From Bog-532 sp963830385 (GTDB lineage Bacteria; Actinomycetota; Actinomycetes; Streptosporangiales; Streptosporangiaceae), in NCBI GenBank assembly GCA_963830385.1, contig CAWHMD010000014.1, positions 162,709-226,708 of the forward strand: 64,000 bases of DNA, in the 5' to 3' direction. The notes below the pieces were generated by a model. The model was not told where the DNA came from, searched no databases, and was given only the letters and a program-made list of their open reading frames with translations. The position numbers were made by a program, and so were the translations under genes. This document shows, in pieces, positions 43,066 through 51,987 of this stretch (position 1 is its first letter; each line of letters begins with the position of its first letter).

Positions 43066-44114
43066 TCGTTCCACCCCAGGGACCGGATTCGGTCCGCGTC
43101 GCCCTGGTCGGCTGCGGCGCGATCGGCGAACTGGTCGCCCGGCACGTGTACGCGACCGCCACCGGCGGCTTCGGGCTGGTGGCGGCCATCGACCCGCAGG
43201 CCGGACGGCGTCAGGCGGTCGCCGCCGCGCTCAAGGTGCCGGCCTACCCCTCGGTCCAGGCCGCGGCCGACGACGGGGTGATGATCGACGCCGTCGACAT
43301 CCGCACCCCGCACGGCGCGCACGCCGGCCCGGCCTGCGACGCCCTCCACCGCGGCTGGCACGTGCTGGTCGAGAAGCCGTTGGCCACCACCATGGCCGAC
43401 GGCGAGCGGATCCGGCGGGCCGCCGCCGAGGCCGGGCGGGTGGTCGCCGTGGCGGAGAACTACCCACATATTGCCGCCGTCCGGGCGGCTCGCGAGGCGA
43501 TCGCGGCGGGGGCGGTCGGGGACCTGCTGGCGTTGCGTTCCACCCGCCTGTTCACGCTGGACGGGGTGTGGCTGCAGGACGGGTGGCGCCGGGGTGACGG
43601 GCCGTCCGGGGGACTGCTGCTGGACCAGGGGACCCATCACACCAGCTTGATGCGGTATCTGGGCGGCGCTGTGAGCCAGGTGTCCGCGGTGGCCAGCCCG
43701 GCGGCCGGGCGGCCGGAGGGCGGCGGGGCGGACACCTTGCTGCTCACGCTGCGGTTCGCGTCCGGGCTGGCCGCGCAGTCGCTGTACTCCTGGACCGCCT
43801 ACCCGCTGGCGGCGGAGACCGAGGGGACCGTGATCGGCTCCCGGGGCCGGATCGAGATCCGGGTCGACTACGAGACCGACCAGGGCGGCGCCGCCCTCTG
43901 GGACGAGGAAGCCCCCGGCGGCCGCGCCATCTCCCCTCCGGAGAACTACTACGACAGCCACCGGTCTATCGTCGAGGACTGGGCGTCGGCCATCCGTTCC
44001 GGCGGCCAGCCGCTGGTCACCGTGGACGACGGGCTGGCGGACCTGGCCGTGGTGCTGGCCGCCGCCCGTTCCCTGGACGCCGGGGGACGCCCCGTCGACA
44101 TCGCCGAGGAGTAG
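43062..44114 (+). CDS. Gfo/Idh/MocA family oxidoreductase
   Basis: This 350-aa NAD(P)-dependent sugar oxidoreductase has an N-terminal Rossmann fold (VRVALVGCGAIGELVARHV), the DAVDIRTPHGAHA loop and the EKPLATT motif with its catalytic Lys. The C-terminal beta-sheet domain contains GGLLLDQGTHHTSLMRYLGG. It oxidises or epimerises a sugar or inositol derivative. Its ATG overlaps the caspase stop and it is followed after 1 bp by the SDR gene, so it belongs to a coupled five-gene operon. Confidence 0.87.
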   Translation: MIVPPQGPDSVRVALVGCGAIGELVARHVYATATGGFGLVAAIDPQAGRRQAVAAALKVPAYPSVQAAADDGVMIDAVDIRTPHGAHAGPACDALHRGWHVLVEKPLATTMADGERIRRAAAEAGRVVAVAENYPHIAAVRAAREAIAAGAVGDLLALRSTRLFTLDGVWLQDGWRRGDGPSGGLLLDQGTHHTSLMRYLGGAVSQVSAVASPAAGRPEGGGADTLLLTLRFASGLAAQSLYSWTAYPLAAETEGTVIGSRGRIEIRVDYETDQGGAALWDEEAPGGRAISPPENYYDSHRSIVEDWASAIRSGGQPLVTVDDGLADLAVVLAAARSLDAGGRPVDIAEE

Positions 44115-44115
44115 C

Positions 44116-44889
44116 GTGACTGACTCGCCCTTCGACCTGACCGGGCGGCGCGCGCTGGTCACCGGCTCCACCCGCGGGATCGGCGCGGCCGTCGCGACCG
44201 GGCTGGCCCGGGCCGGCGCGACCGTGGTGCTGCACGGCCGGGACCCGGGCCGGGTGGACGAGGCGTGCGCGGCGCTGCGGGCCGAGGTGCCCGGGGCTGA
44301 CGTGCGAGGGTGTGCCTTCGACGTCGCAGATCAGGGCGCCATCGTCGAGCAGGCCCGTCGGCTCGGAGGCGAGCTGGGCGGGATCGACGTGCTCGTCAAC
44401 AACGCCGGCATGCAGTTCCGGTCGCCGCTGACCGAGTTCCCGCTGGACGCCTGGCAGCAGGTGGTGTCGGTCAACCTGACCAGCTGTTTCGTCCTGGCCC
44501 AGGAGCTCGCCCGCGGCATGCTCGGCCGCGGCCACGGCAAGATCATCAACGTCTGCTCGCTGCAGACCCAGCTGGTCCGGGCCAGCACCTCGGCCTACGC
44601 CGCCGCCAAGAGCGGCCTGGGTTCGCTGACCCGCACCATGTGCGCCGAATGGGCCGCCGGTGGCATCCAGGCCAACGGCCTGGCCCCGGGTTACATCGGC
44701 ACCGACCTCAACGCGACCCTGGTCGCCGACGAGAAGTTCAGCGCCTGGGTCCAGGGCCGGACCCCGGCCGGGCGCTGGGGGGTGCCCGAAGACCTGGCTG
44801 GGCCAGCGGTCTGGCTGGCCTCGGCCGCCTCGGACTTCGTGAACGGCCAGGTCATCTACGTCGACGGCGGCATCACCGCGGTGCTCTGA
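44116..44889 (+). CDS. SDR oxidoreductase, gluconate 5-dehydrogenase-like
   Basis: This 257-aa classical SDR has LVTGSTRGIGAAVATGLARAG (TGxxxGIG), NNAG in VLVNNAGMQF, a catalytic Ser/Tyr-Lys (YAAAKSG) and the C-terminal PAGRWGVPEDLAGPAVWLAS motif. IIN-V-CSLQTQLVRASTSAYAAA resembles gluconate 5-dehydrogenases (5-keto-gluconate reductases). The idonate-dehydrogenase-like gene directly downstream fits an IdnO/IdnD pair. GTG start; its stop overlaps the next start (TGATG). Confidence 0.82.
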   Translation: MTDSPFDLTGRRALVTGSTRGIGAAVATGLARAGATVVLHGRDPGRVDEACAALRAEVPGADVRGCAFDVADQGAIVEQARRLGGELGGIDVLVNNAGMQFRSPLTEFPLDAWQQVVSVNLTSCFVLAQELARGMLGRGHGKIINVCSLQTQLVRASTSAYAAAKSGLGSLTRTMCAEWAAGGIQANGLAPGYIGTDLNATLVADEKFSAWVQGRTPAGRWGVPEDLAGPAVWLASAASDFVNGQVIYVDGGITAVL

Positions 44890-45968
44890 TGGGAGCCGTG
44901 CCTGCTATCCGCGCGCTGCGTGTCCACGGCCGCGACGACCTCCGGCTTGATCGGGAGCCGCCGCCGGCGGCGGGGCCGGGCGAGGCTCTGGTCGACGTCG
45001 CCTACGGCGGGGTGTGCGGGTCGGACCTGCACTACTGGCGGGAGGGAGCGGTCGGCACCTCGGTGCTGCGGGCGCCGATGATCCTCGGCCACGAGGTGGT
45101 CGGGCGCGTCGCGGTGGCGGCCGCGGACGGCTCCGGGCCTGCGGCCGGGCAGGCGGTGGCGGTGCATCCGGCGCGGAGTTGCGGACACTGCCAGTGGTGC
45201 CTGGCGGGCGCCTCGAACCTGTGCCCGGAGACCCGCTACCTGGGCAGCGCGGCGCAGTTTCCGCACACGGACGGCGGCTTCGCCGACCAGATCGCGGTCC
45301 CGGCTGGCCGGCTGATCCCGCTGCCGGACGGCCTGGACCTCCGCCGGGCCAGCCTGGCTGAGCCGGCCGGGATCGCCTACCACGCTCTGGACCGGGCGGA
45401 GGCGGTCGGGGCGGGGATCGCCGGGGCTCACGTGCTGGTCGTCGGCGGCGGGCCGATCGGCTTGCTGGTCGCGGCGGTGGCCCGGTACCGGGGCGCGGCC
45501 TCGGTCACCGTGGCCGACGTCCACGACCGGCCGTTGGCCGTCGCCCGCGAGCTGGGCATGCAAGCCATTCACGCCCGCGACCTCGCCGACCCCGACAGAC
45601 CCGCGAGCCCCTCCAGCCCCACCCTTCCCGGCATCGTCATCGAATCCTCAGGAACGGTGCCCGGCCTCGGCAGTGCCATCCGCGCCGCCCGCCCCGGCGG
45701 CACCGTCGTCCTCCTCGGCCAGGTCCCGGCCGGCGGCATCGCCGTGCCCGCCAGCCTGGCCATCACCCACGAGCTGACCCTGACCGGCTCGCTCCGCCTC
45801 ATCGAGATCGAACGGGCCGTCGCCTTCCTCGCCGACCCCCGCGCCGTCGTCGATCCGATCGTCACCGACGTGTTCCCGGCCGGCCAGGCCACCGAGGCGT
45901 TCGCCGTGGCCGCCGACCCCGCCCGCTCCAGCAAGGTCCTGCTCGGCTTCTCGGCGAGCACGCGATGA
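44889..45968 (+). CDS. Zinc MDR dehydrogenase, L-idonate 5-dehydrogenase-like
   Basis: This 359-aa medium-chain dehydrogenase has catalytic zinc residues in GGVCGSDLHYWREGAVGTSVL (quoted up to 20) and ILGHEVVGRV. The structural Cys loop is CGHCQWCLAGASNLC, and TRYLGSAAQFPHTDGGF is diagnostic of idonate/sorbitol-type enzymes. The Rossmann motif is VVGGGPIGLLVAA. It should oxidise L-idonate at C5 to 5-keto-gluconate, the substrate of the preceding SDR. It is coupled on both sides (TGATG and ATGA overlaps). Confidence 0.85.
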   Translation: MGAVPAIRALRVHGRDDLRLDREPPPAAGPGEALVDVAYGGVCGSDLHYWREGAVGTSVLRAPMILGHEVVGRVAVAAADGSGPAAGQAVAVHPARSCGHCQWCLAGASNLCPETRYLGSAAQFPHTDGGFADQIAVPAGRLIPLPDGLDLRRASLAEPAGIAYHALDRAEAVGAGIAGAHVLVVGGGPIGLLVAAVARYRGAASVTVADVHDRPLAVARELGMQAIHARDLADPDRPASPSSPTLPGIVIESSGTVPGLGSAIRAARPGGTVVLLGQVPAGGIAVPASLAITHELTLTGSLRLIEIERAVAFLADPRAVVDPIVTDVFPAGQATEAFAVAADPARSSKVLLGFSASTR

Positions 45969-47833
45969 CCGAGCGCCCCGGCCCAGTCGACCCCAGCACG
46001 ACCGCGCAGACCGTGCTGCGGCCGCTCCCGCTCGGCGACGCCCCGATCACCGGCGGCCTGTGGGCCGAGCGGCAGCGGGTCAACCGCGAGACCACGATCC
46101 CCATGGGCGCCGCCCAGCTGGAGGCGGCGGGCAGCTTCGAGAACTTCAAGGCCGCCGCGGCCGGCCAGCACGGCCCCTACCACGGCCCGGTCTACCAGGA
46201 CGGCGAGGTCTACAAGTGGCTGGAGGCGCTGGCCTGGGAGCAGGCCCGCGACCCCGATCCCCAGCTGGCCGCCTGGCAGCGCGAGGTGACCGCGCTGATC
46301 CGGGATGCGCAGGACACCGACGGCTACCTGAACACCTTCGAACAGGTCACTGGCACCGAGGCGGAACGCTTCCACGATCTGCCCTTTAATCATGAAATCT
46401 TCAACGTCGGCGCGCTGACCCAGGCCGCGATCGCCCAGGTGCGCACCGGCCACGACGACGGGCTGATCGACACCGCCCGGCGGGCCGTCGCCCAGCTGGG
46501 CGCGACGTTCGGGCCGGGCCGCCGCGACGGCGTCTGCGGGCACCCGCTGATCGAACTGGCCCTGACCGAGCTCTACCGGCTCACCGGCGACCCGGATGAC
46601 CTGGCGCTGGCCCGCTACTTCGCCGAGGCCCGCGGGCACGGCATCCTGGCCGCCCAGCACACCGGCCGGTTCGACGGCAGCACCTACTACTCCGACCGGA
46701 TCCCGGTCCGCGAGACCACCGCCCCCGAGGGACACGCGGTGCGGGCCGTCTACCTGGCCGCGGGCGCGACCGATCTGGCCACCGAGACCGGCGACGCCGA
46801 ACTGCTGGGCGCGCTGCGCGGCCAGTGGCAGGCCATGACCGGCACGAAGATGTACCTCAGCGGCGGTTTGGGTGCCCGCTGGGAGGGCGAGTCGTTCGGC
46901 GACCCGTTCGAGCTGCCGGCCGACCGCGCCTACGCCGAGACCTGCGCCGCGGTCGCCAGCGTGCAGTGGGCCTGGCGGCTGCTGCTGGCCACCGGCGAGG
47001 CCCGCTACGCCGACCTGATCGAACGGACCCTGTACAACGCGGTGCTGCCCGGCATCTCGCTCAGCGGCGACCGCTTTTTCTACGTCAACGCGCTCCAGTT
47101 GCGCGGGGACGCTCCGCTGGCCGAAGACGAACGGGTCGTCTCCAACGGGCGCCGGCCGTGGTTTGGCACCTCCTGCTGCCCGACCAATACGATGCGCACG
47201 CTTGCCTCGCTGGAGCACTACTTCACCACCAGCTCGGCCGAGGGCCTGCAGCTCCACCAGTACGCGCCGATGCGGGTGCGCACCGGCGCCGTTGACCTGC
47301 AAGTGGCGACCGGGTACCCGTGGGACGGGACGGTGGAGATCGAGGTCGGCGCTACCGGCGATGCGCCCTGGACGCTGTCGTTGCGGGTCCCGGCCTGGGC
47401 GATGGGCGCGTCGCTGATGATCAACGGCCAGCCGGCGGGGGAGACCGCCGAGCCCGGCCGGTATGCGTCGATCCACCGCCGCTGGGCTCGGGGCGACGTG
47501 GTGACGCTGACGCTGCCCATGCCGCCCCGGCTGACCCAGCCGCACGAGCGGATCGACGCGATCCGCGGCTGCGTGGCCATCGAACGCGGCCCGCTGGTCT
47601 ACTGCCTCGAGCAGGCCGACCAGCCGCCGGGCGCCTCCGTCGACGAGGTCCGCATCGAGGACGGCCCGCTGACCGCGGAAGCCGCGCCCGACCTGCTCGG
47701 CGGCATCACGGTCGTGAACGCCCCCGGCCGGATGTCCGCGGACGGCGCGCCGGTCACGCTCCGGGCTATCCCGTACTTCACCTGGGCCAACCGGGACATC
47801 GGGGCCATGCGGGTCTGGATTCCGCACGCGTAA
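45965..47833 (+). CDS. GH127 beta-L-arabinofuranosidase-like hydrolase
   Basis: This 622-aa (alpha/alpha)6-barrel glycosidase has PITGGLWAERQRVNRETTIP, AYQD-like HGPVYQDGEVYKWLEALAW, LINTF-type DGYLNTFEQV and CGHPLIELAL. The zinc-thiolate active site is GTSCCPTNTMRTLASL, where the adjacent Cys residues hold the nucleophile and metal ligand in GH127. No signal peptide, so it acts on imported oligosaccharides. It is the last gene of the caspase-sugar operon, overlapping the dehydrogenase by 4 bp. Confidence 0.88.
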   Translation: MTERPGPVDPSTTAQTVLRPLPLGDAPITGGLWAERQRVNRETTIPMGAAQLEAAGSFENFKAAAAGQHGPYHGPVYQDGEVYKWLEALAWEQARDPDPQLAAWQREVTALIRDAQDTDGYLNTFEQVTGTEAERFHDLPFNHEIFNVGALTQAAIAQVRTGHDDGLIDTARRAVAQLGATFGPGRRDGVCGHPLIELALTELYRLTGDPDDLALARYFAEARGHGILAAQHTGRFDGSTYYSDRIPVRETTAPEGHAVRAVYLAAGATDLATETGDAELLGALRGQWQAMTGTKMYLSGGLGARWEGESFGDPFELPADRAYAETCAAVASVQWAWRLLLATGEARYADLIERTLYNAVLPGISLSGDRFFYVNALQLRGDAPLAEDERVVSNGRRPWFGTSCCPTNTMRTLASLEHYFTTSSAEGLQLHQYAPMRVRTGAVDLQVATGYPWDGTVEIEVGATGDAPWTLSLRVPAWAMGASLMINGQPAGETAEPGRYASIHRRWARGDVVTLTLPMPPRLTQPHERIDAIRGCVAIERGPLVYCLEQADQPPGASVDEVRIEDGPLTAEAAPDLLGGITVVNAPGRMSADGAPVTLRAIPYFTWANRDIGAMRVWIPHA

Positions 47834-47873
47834 TCGCTACCGTTAGGGGCGCAGCGCGGCGACAGGAGCCACC

Positions 47874-49355
47874 ATGGGCGTTGAGTTTCCGGAGTCTGCC
47901 GACGGCAGACGGAGCACGTCGGCTCTCGGCCGCTCCGTGGTCGCCGACGCCCTGCGCCCGGTCGATCCCGTCGGCGCGACCGCCGCCGAGCAGGAGAACG
48001 ACTGGCGCCGCCGCTACCCGCGGCATTTCCGGCGGCTGATCGAGTCCGGCCTGCCCTCGGCGGAGGCGGCGCTGTCGATAGCGCGGGAAGGGCTCGGTTC
48101 GCTCTACCGTCAGATGCGGGTCACCAGCAGCCAAGGCGCCGAAACCGGCCTTGATGAAATTCTGAAAACGTCGTCAGCAGGCCCAGCCCCAAGCGTCGTC
48201 ACTGTCTCAGGGACGGCCGCGCCCGAACGCGAACTCGTCATCCCCTATCGGGGTGAGCAGCTGCGCGGCGACGGGCTGCGCCGCCAGCTGGACGAGTGGA
48301 TCAGTCGCGGCATCATCGAGCCTTCCTGCGCCGAGGCGATCCGCGAGGTCGCGGCCCACCCGGAGTGGCTGGCTCTCCCCGGCCAGACCGTCGTCGTCCT
48401 GGGCGCCGGCGCCGAGGTCGGCCCGCTCTCCGCCCTGCTCAGCTGGGGCGCGCACGTGGTCGGCGTCGATCTTCCCATCGCGTCGCTCTGGACGCGGGTG
48501 CTGGAGGTCGCCAGCCACAGCGCGGGCACCCTGGAAGTCCCCGTCGCTGGGTTGTCCGGGGCCGCTCCGTCTGGGGCAGCCGAAGGGATCGGCTCCGACC
48601 TCGCCCAACGGGCCGGCCTCGACCTGGCCGCCGACATCCCCACGGTCGCGGACTGGCTGGCCACCATCGACGGCCCCCTGATCCTCGGCAACTACGTCTA
48701 CGCCGACGGCGGCAACAACGTCCGCGTCGCCACCGCGGTCGACGCGCTGACCGTCCGCCTGCAAGCCGCCCGCCCCGACCTGGCCCTGGCCTTCCTCGCC
48801 ACCCCCACCGACGTGTTCGCCGTTCCGCCCGAAGCGGTGGCGGAGTCACAGCGGAGGTTCGCCGGCCGGCCGCTGGCCGCGAAGCTCGCGCTGGCCAGCT
48901 CCGGCGGCCGCATGTTCAGCCAGGCCTACCCCTCGGGCGGCGACCCGGGCGTCAACGACAGCCTCATAGCCCAGCAAGGCCCCAACTACGCGCTGGCCAA
49001 ACGCCTCCAACGCTGGCGCGCCACCCTCGCCCGCCAAGCCGGTTCCACGGTCTCCCTCAACGTCGCCCCGCCCACCAAGACCAGGTCCGTCACCAAGCAA
49101 CGCGTCCTGGCCGCCGCCTACGAAGGCGCCCCCCGCTTCGGCGTCGAAGCCTTCGCCCCCGCCACGACCCGCACATTGATGGCGGCGTTGCTGGTCCACG
49201 ACCTGTGCTCGGCTGGCGGGGAGGCGGGCTCCCATCCCTGGCAGGACGAAGCCCACGCGGCCGCGCATGGTGGGCTGTGGCGCATCCCCTACGCCCCCCG
49301 CAGCGCCCTGCCGGTCGCCGCCGTCATCGGCTATCCAGCTTCACGCCGTTCCTGA
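47874..49355 (+). CDS. Rossmann-fold conserved hypothetical protein
   Basis: This is a 493-aa soluble protein, family not recognised. An N-terminal helical region (~1-110) precedes LVIPYRGEQLRGDGLRRQLD. Residues ~160-185 form a nucleotide-binding strand-turn-helix, TVVVLGAGAEVGPLSALLSWGA followed by VVGVDLP (first motif quoted in part). Later parts contain GNYVYADGGNNVRVATAVD and WRATLARQAGSTVSLNVAPP, which read like an atypical dehydrogenase/SDR of large size. It starts 40 bp after GH127 with a GACAGGAG ribosome site, so it may be the sixth gene of that transcript. Confidence 0.6.
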   Translation: MGVEFPESADGRRSTSALGRSVVADALRPVDPVGATAAEQENDWRRRYPRHFRRLIESGLPSAEAALSIAREGLGSLYRQMRVTSSQGAETGLDEILKTSSAGPAPSVVTVSGTAAPERELVIPYRGEQLRGDGLRRQLDEWISRGIIEPSCAEAIREVAAHPEWLALPGQTVVVLGAGAEVGPLSALLSWGAHVVGVDLPIASLWTRVLEVASHSAGTLEVPVAGLSGAAPSGAAEGIGSDLAQRAGLDLAADIPTVADWLATIDGPLILGNYVYADGGNNVRVATAVDALTVRLQAARPDLALAFLATPTDVFAVPPEAVAESQRRFAGRPLAAKLALASSGGRMFSQAYPSGGDPGVNDSLIAQQGPNYALAKRLQRWRATLARQAGSTVSLNVAPPTKTRSVTKQRVLAAAYEGAPRFGVEAFAPATTRTLMAALLVHDLCSAGGEAGSHPWQDEAHAAAHGGLWRIPYAPRSALPVAAVIGYPASRRS

Positions 49356-49536
49356 CCCGGCCGCCGGCCTGTCCCCGAAGGCAAGCCCGGCCTCTGAACC
49401 GTCGCCGCCGGCCAACCGTATTAACAACGGGAAGCTGGTTGCGCTCACGGACCAGCGCCTCGGCGCCGGGGCCGCCCGCCAGTGGCTCCGGCGCCGAATT
49501 TCCTCGCCGTACAGGACCTAATGATGCACCATTTTG

Positions 49537-49551
49537 ATACCATTCTGGTAT
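49537..49551. promoter_or_regulatory. Palindromic operator of the RHH/RelE pair
   Basis: ATACCATTCTGGTAT is a perfect 15-bp palindrome (6-bp arms) that overlaps the antitoxin ATG at 49550. Type II antitoxins of the RHH class usually autorepress through such sites. Confidence 0.65.
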
Positions 49552-49804
49552 GGCTATGACACTACGGTTGCCGCCTGAAGTCGAGGCCCAGCTGAAGCAG
49601 GTCGCTGAGAACGAACACCGCAGCGTCCAGCAGACGGTGCTGGTCGCGATCGAGGAGTACCTTTCCGCGCGCGAGACGGCCGAGATCCTCGCTGACCCGG
49701 AGGCGCTGAGGGGCCTGGCCGAAGCCCGTGAGTCTGAGCAAGCTGGTGACGTCACCTACGGGGTGGAGGCCGCTCGCGCACTCCTGGCTGCCCGTAAGCG
49801 GTGA
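49550..49804 (+). CDS. Ribbon-helix-helix antitoxin
   Basis: This is an 84-aa Arc/MetJ-fold protein: MTLRLPPEVEAQLKQVAEN forms the DNA-binding strand and first helix, and QQTVLVAIEEYLSARE the second. The acidic tail is expected to wrap the toxin. ATG 49550 or 49556. It overlaps the RelE-type toxin by 4 bp (GTGA), and a palindromic site covers its start. It completes a type II toxin-antitoxin module. Confidence 0.82.
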   Translation: MAMTLRLPPEVEAQLKQVAENEHRSVQQTVLVAIEEYLSARETAEILADPEALRGLAEARESEQAGDVTYGVEAARALLAARKR

Positions 49805-50082
49805 GCACCGAGCCGTACGAGCTGGGGCTGGCCCGCCCCGCCCGGCGCGCGATCTCCGAGTTGCTGCCGGAGGACGTGGCTGCTGCGGCTATCGAATTCA
49901 TCACCGGGCCGCTGCCTGAAGCCCCGAACCGCGTCGGCAAGCCGTTGCGGGACCAGCTGACCGGTTTCCACAGCGCGCGCCTCGGCACCCAGTGGCGCGT
50001 GCTCTACCGCATCGACGATGCCAAGCACGTCGTGATCGTCCAGGACATCCAGCGCCGCGCTGACGCCTACCGGCCGCGTTAA
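49801..50082 (+). CDS. RelE/ParE-type toxin
   Basis: This 93-aa toxin has the family pattern: YELGLARPARRAISELLPED, AAAIEFITGPLPEAPNRVGK and FHSARLGTQWRVLYRIDDAK, ending VVIVQDIQRRADAYRPR. Basic residues and the R-x-LY-I strand are typical of ribosome-dependent mRNA interferases of the RelE group. GTG start overlaps the antitoxin; the stop overlaps the convergent SDR stop by 4 bp. A decayed fragment of a related toxin lies at 61.47 kb. Confidence 0.85.
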   Translation: MSTEPYELGLARPARRAISELLPEDVAAAAIEFITGPLPEAPNRVGKPLRDQLTGFHSARLGTQWRVLYRIDDAKHVVIVQDIQRRADAYRPR

Positions 50083-50951
50083 GAGGCCGGCTTGTCTGGT
50101 GGGAATTCGGCCGGGTACGGCTCGGCGAAGTCGGCCGACCGGCTGACGCCTTCCCAGGCCGTGGCTTCGTCGAGCCGCCGCCGCGAGTAGTCGAGCGACA
50201 TCTCCACCGCGTTGACGCCGAGCAGCAGGTGGGTCGGCATGTGGTCCCGCTTGACCACCTGCACCAGGATCTCCGCCGCTCGTACCGGATCACCGGCGGC
50301 GCCGGAGGTGTTGGCCCGCATCCGCCGGTGCATCGCCCCGATCGTGCTGTCGTACTCCTCGGGGATGTCGTAGATCGTCATCGACGAGCCGGCCCAATCG
50401 GTGGCGAACCCGCTCGGCTCGACCACCATCACCTGCACCCCGAACGGCGCGGTCTCGACCGCGAGCACCCGGCTGAACCCGTCCACCGCGAACTTGGCCG
50501 CCTGGTAGCTCCCAATTCCCGGTGATCCGCCGACCCGTCCGCCCACCGACGAGAACTGCACGATGCGCCCGCCGCCCTGCTCCCGCAGCAGCGGGATGAC
50601 GGCCTTCGACACGTTGTAGACGCCCCAGAAGTTCGTCTCGAACTGCGTGCGGAAGTCGTCCTCGTCGGCCGTCTCGATCGGTGCGAGGTTGGCGTACCCA
50701 GCGTTGTTGACGACGATGTCGAGCCGCCCGAACCGCTCAACCCCCGCGCTGACCGCAGCGTCGACGGCCGCAGGGTCGGTCACATCGAGCGCCACCGCCA
50801 GCAGCCGATCGCCGTACTTCTCCGTGAACTCCGCCAGCTGCTCCGGCCGCCGCGCCGTGGCAACGACCTGATCGCCTGCATCAAGCGCGGCCTGCACCAG
50901 CGCCCGCCCAAACCCACGCGAGGACCCCGTTATGAACCAAGTCTGTGTCAT
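50079..50951 (-). CDS. SDR family oxidoreductase
   Basis: This 290-aa short-chain dehydrogenase has TWFITGSSRGFGRALVQAAL (TGxxxGxG), VVNNAGYANL, GGRIVQFSSVGG and the YQAAKFAVDG catalytic Tyr/Lys. The type resembles the many actinobacterial oxidoreductases acting on small alcohols or ketones. It diverges from a TetR regulator, with an AGTAAAACA/TGTTTTGCT inverted repeat between them, so it is the probable target of that TetR. A fragment of a related gene occurs at about 61.5-61.6 kb. Confidence 0.87.
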   Translation of the reverse strand: MTQTWFITGSSRGFGRALVQAALDAGDQVVATARRPEQLAEFTEKYGDRLLAVALDVTDPAAVDAAVSAGVERFGRLDIVVNNAGYANLAPIETADEDDFRTQFETNFWGVYNVSKAVIPLLREQGGGRIVQFSSVGGRVGGSPGIGSYQAAKFAVDGFSRVLAVETAPFGVQVMVVEPSGFATDWAGSSMTIYDIPEEYDSTIGAMHRRMRANTSGAAGDPVRAAEILVQVVKRDHMPTHLLLGVNAVEMSLDYSRRRLDEATAWEGVSRSADFAEPYPAEFPPDKPAS

Positions 50952-50958
50952 GCCTCTT

Positions 50959-50999
50959 AGTAAAACACCGTTTCATTAATAATGCAACTCTGTTTTGCT
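50959..50999. promoter_or_regulatory. Candidate TetR operator
   Basis: AGTAAAACA (50959-50967) and TGTTTTGCT (50991-50999) are inverted half-sites with one mismatch in the AT-rich gap between the divergent SDR and TetR genes. The right half abuts the proposed TetR start at 51000. Confidence 0.5.
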
Positions 51000-51668
51000 A
51001 TGCTGGAAGACGTGATCACGCCCGACGTCCAGCGAGCTCGCTCCGCCGAAGCCAAGCAGCAACGCGAGCAGTCGATCCTCGACGCCGCGGCTCGCCTGGG
51101 CGCCGAGCAGGGGATCCGGCAGGTCACGCTCACCGACATCGCGCAGGCGGTGGGCATGCACAAGTCCGCGATGCTCCGCTATTTCGAAACCCGCGAGCAG
51201 ATCTTCCTCAAGCTCACCGCCGCAGGCTGGCGCGACTGGTCCGCCGCCCTCCGCGCAGAGCTGGCCCCGCTTGAGCCAGGCGCGTCTCCCGCATCAATCG
51301 CGGAAGCCTTCGCTGAGACCCTGACGTCTCGCCCCATGTTCTGCGACCTCCTGGCCCAGGCCCCCCTCAACCTGGAGCGCAACGTCTCCATCGACTCCGT
51401 CCGCTCCTTCAAGCTCGTCACCCTGGAGGAAGTGGCGGCGATCAGCGCGGAGCTATCCCGTCTGCTGAGCCTTACCGAGCAGCAAGCAGTAGACGTGATA
51501 GCGACTGCGACGAGCCTGGCCGGCGCCCTCTGGCAGATGGCGACGCCAGGCCCCGAAGTCCAAGCCCTCTACCGCTCCGACCCCCGCCTATCCCACGCCG
51601 TCGTCGAAGTTGGCCCCCGCCTGACCCGTGTCCTAGTGGCTCTCCTGGCGGGCATCTCAATGCCCTAG
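51000..51668 (+). CDS. TetR-family transcriptional regulator
   Basis: This 222-aa regulator has the TetR helix-turn-helix ILDAAARLGAEQGIRQVTLTDIAQ and VGMHKSAMLRYFETREQIFL, and a helical ligand domain. ATG 51000 is preferred to ATG 50982 because the latter would place coding sequence over the inverted repeat at 50959-50999. It is divergent from the SDR gene and probably represses it. Confidence 0.9.
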   Translation: MLEDVITPDVQRARSAEAKQQREQSILDAAARLGAEQGIRQVTLTDIAQAVGMHKSAMLRYFETREQIFLKLTAAGWRDWSAALRAELAPLEPGASPASIAEAFAETLTSRPMFCDLLAQAPLNLERNVSIDSVRSFKLVTLEEVAAISAELSRLLSLTEQQAVDVIATATSLAGALWQMATPGPEVQALYRSDPRLSHAVVEVGPRLTRVLVALLAGISMP

Positions 51669-51705
51669 CGGTGCCAAGCAGCCTTGGTGTAGTAGATTTG
51701 TAGTT

Positions 51706-51987
51706 GTGATTGAGGTTGACTGGACGCACGGTGCGACGCATATGTGGGCCAACCACAAAATCACTGCGGCCGAGGCGGACGAAGCGGTGTCAGACATCGA
51801 TGCCCTCTGGTTCGATCCGGACCCGCGCAGCAAGTCAGGCCGGAGTGTGCGTGTGATCGGCTACTGCCACAGCCGACAGACGGTTTTAACCGTCATCTTG
51901 GTGCACCGGGATGGCGGCGGTTACTGGGGCGCCAATGGTTGGGAAGCCAATCAATCCGACCGGCGGCGTTATGAGAAAGGCGAGTGA
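51706..51987 (+). CDS. BrnT-like toxin
   Basis: This 93-aa protein resembles BrnT mRNA-interferase toxins in pattern: IEVDWTHGATHMWANHKITA, DAVS-like EADEAVSDID, RVIGYCHSRQTVLTVILVHR and a terminal WEANQSDRRRYEKGE. The GTG start lies in a locally AT-rich stretch. It overlaps the downstream RHH-type antitoxin, the toxin-first order typical of brnTA. The family call is moderate because the family varies strongly in sequence. Confidence 0.62.
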   Translation: MIEVDWTHGATHMWANHKITAAEADEAVSDIDALWFDPDPRSKSGRSVRVIGYCHSRQTVLTVILVHRDGGGYWGANGWEANQSDRRRYEKGE

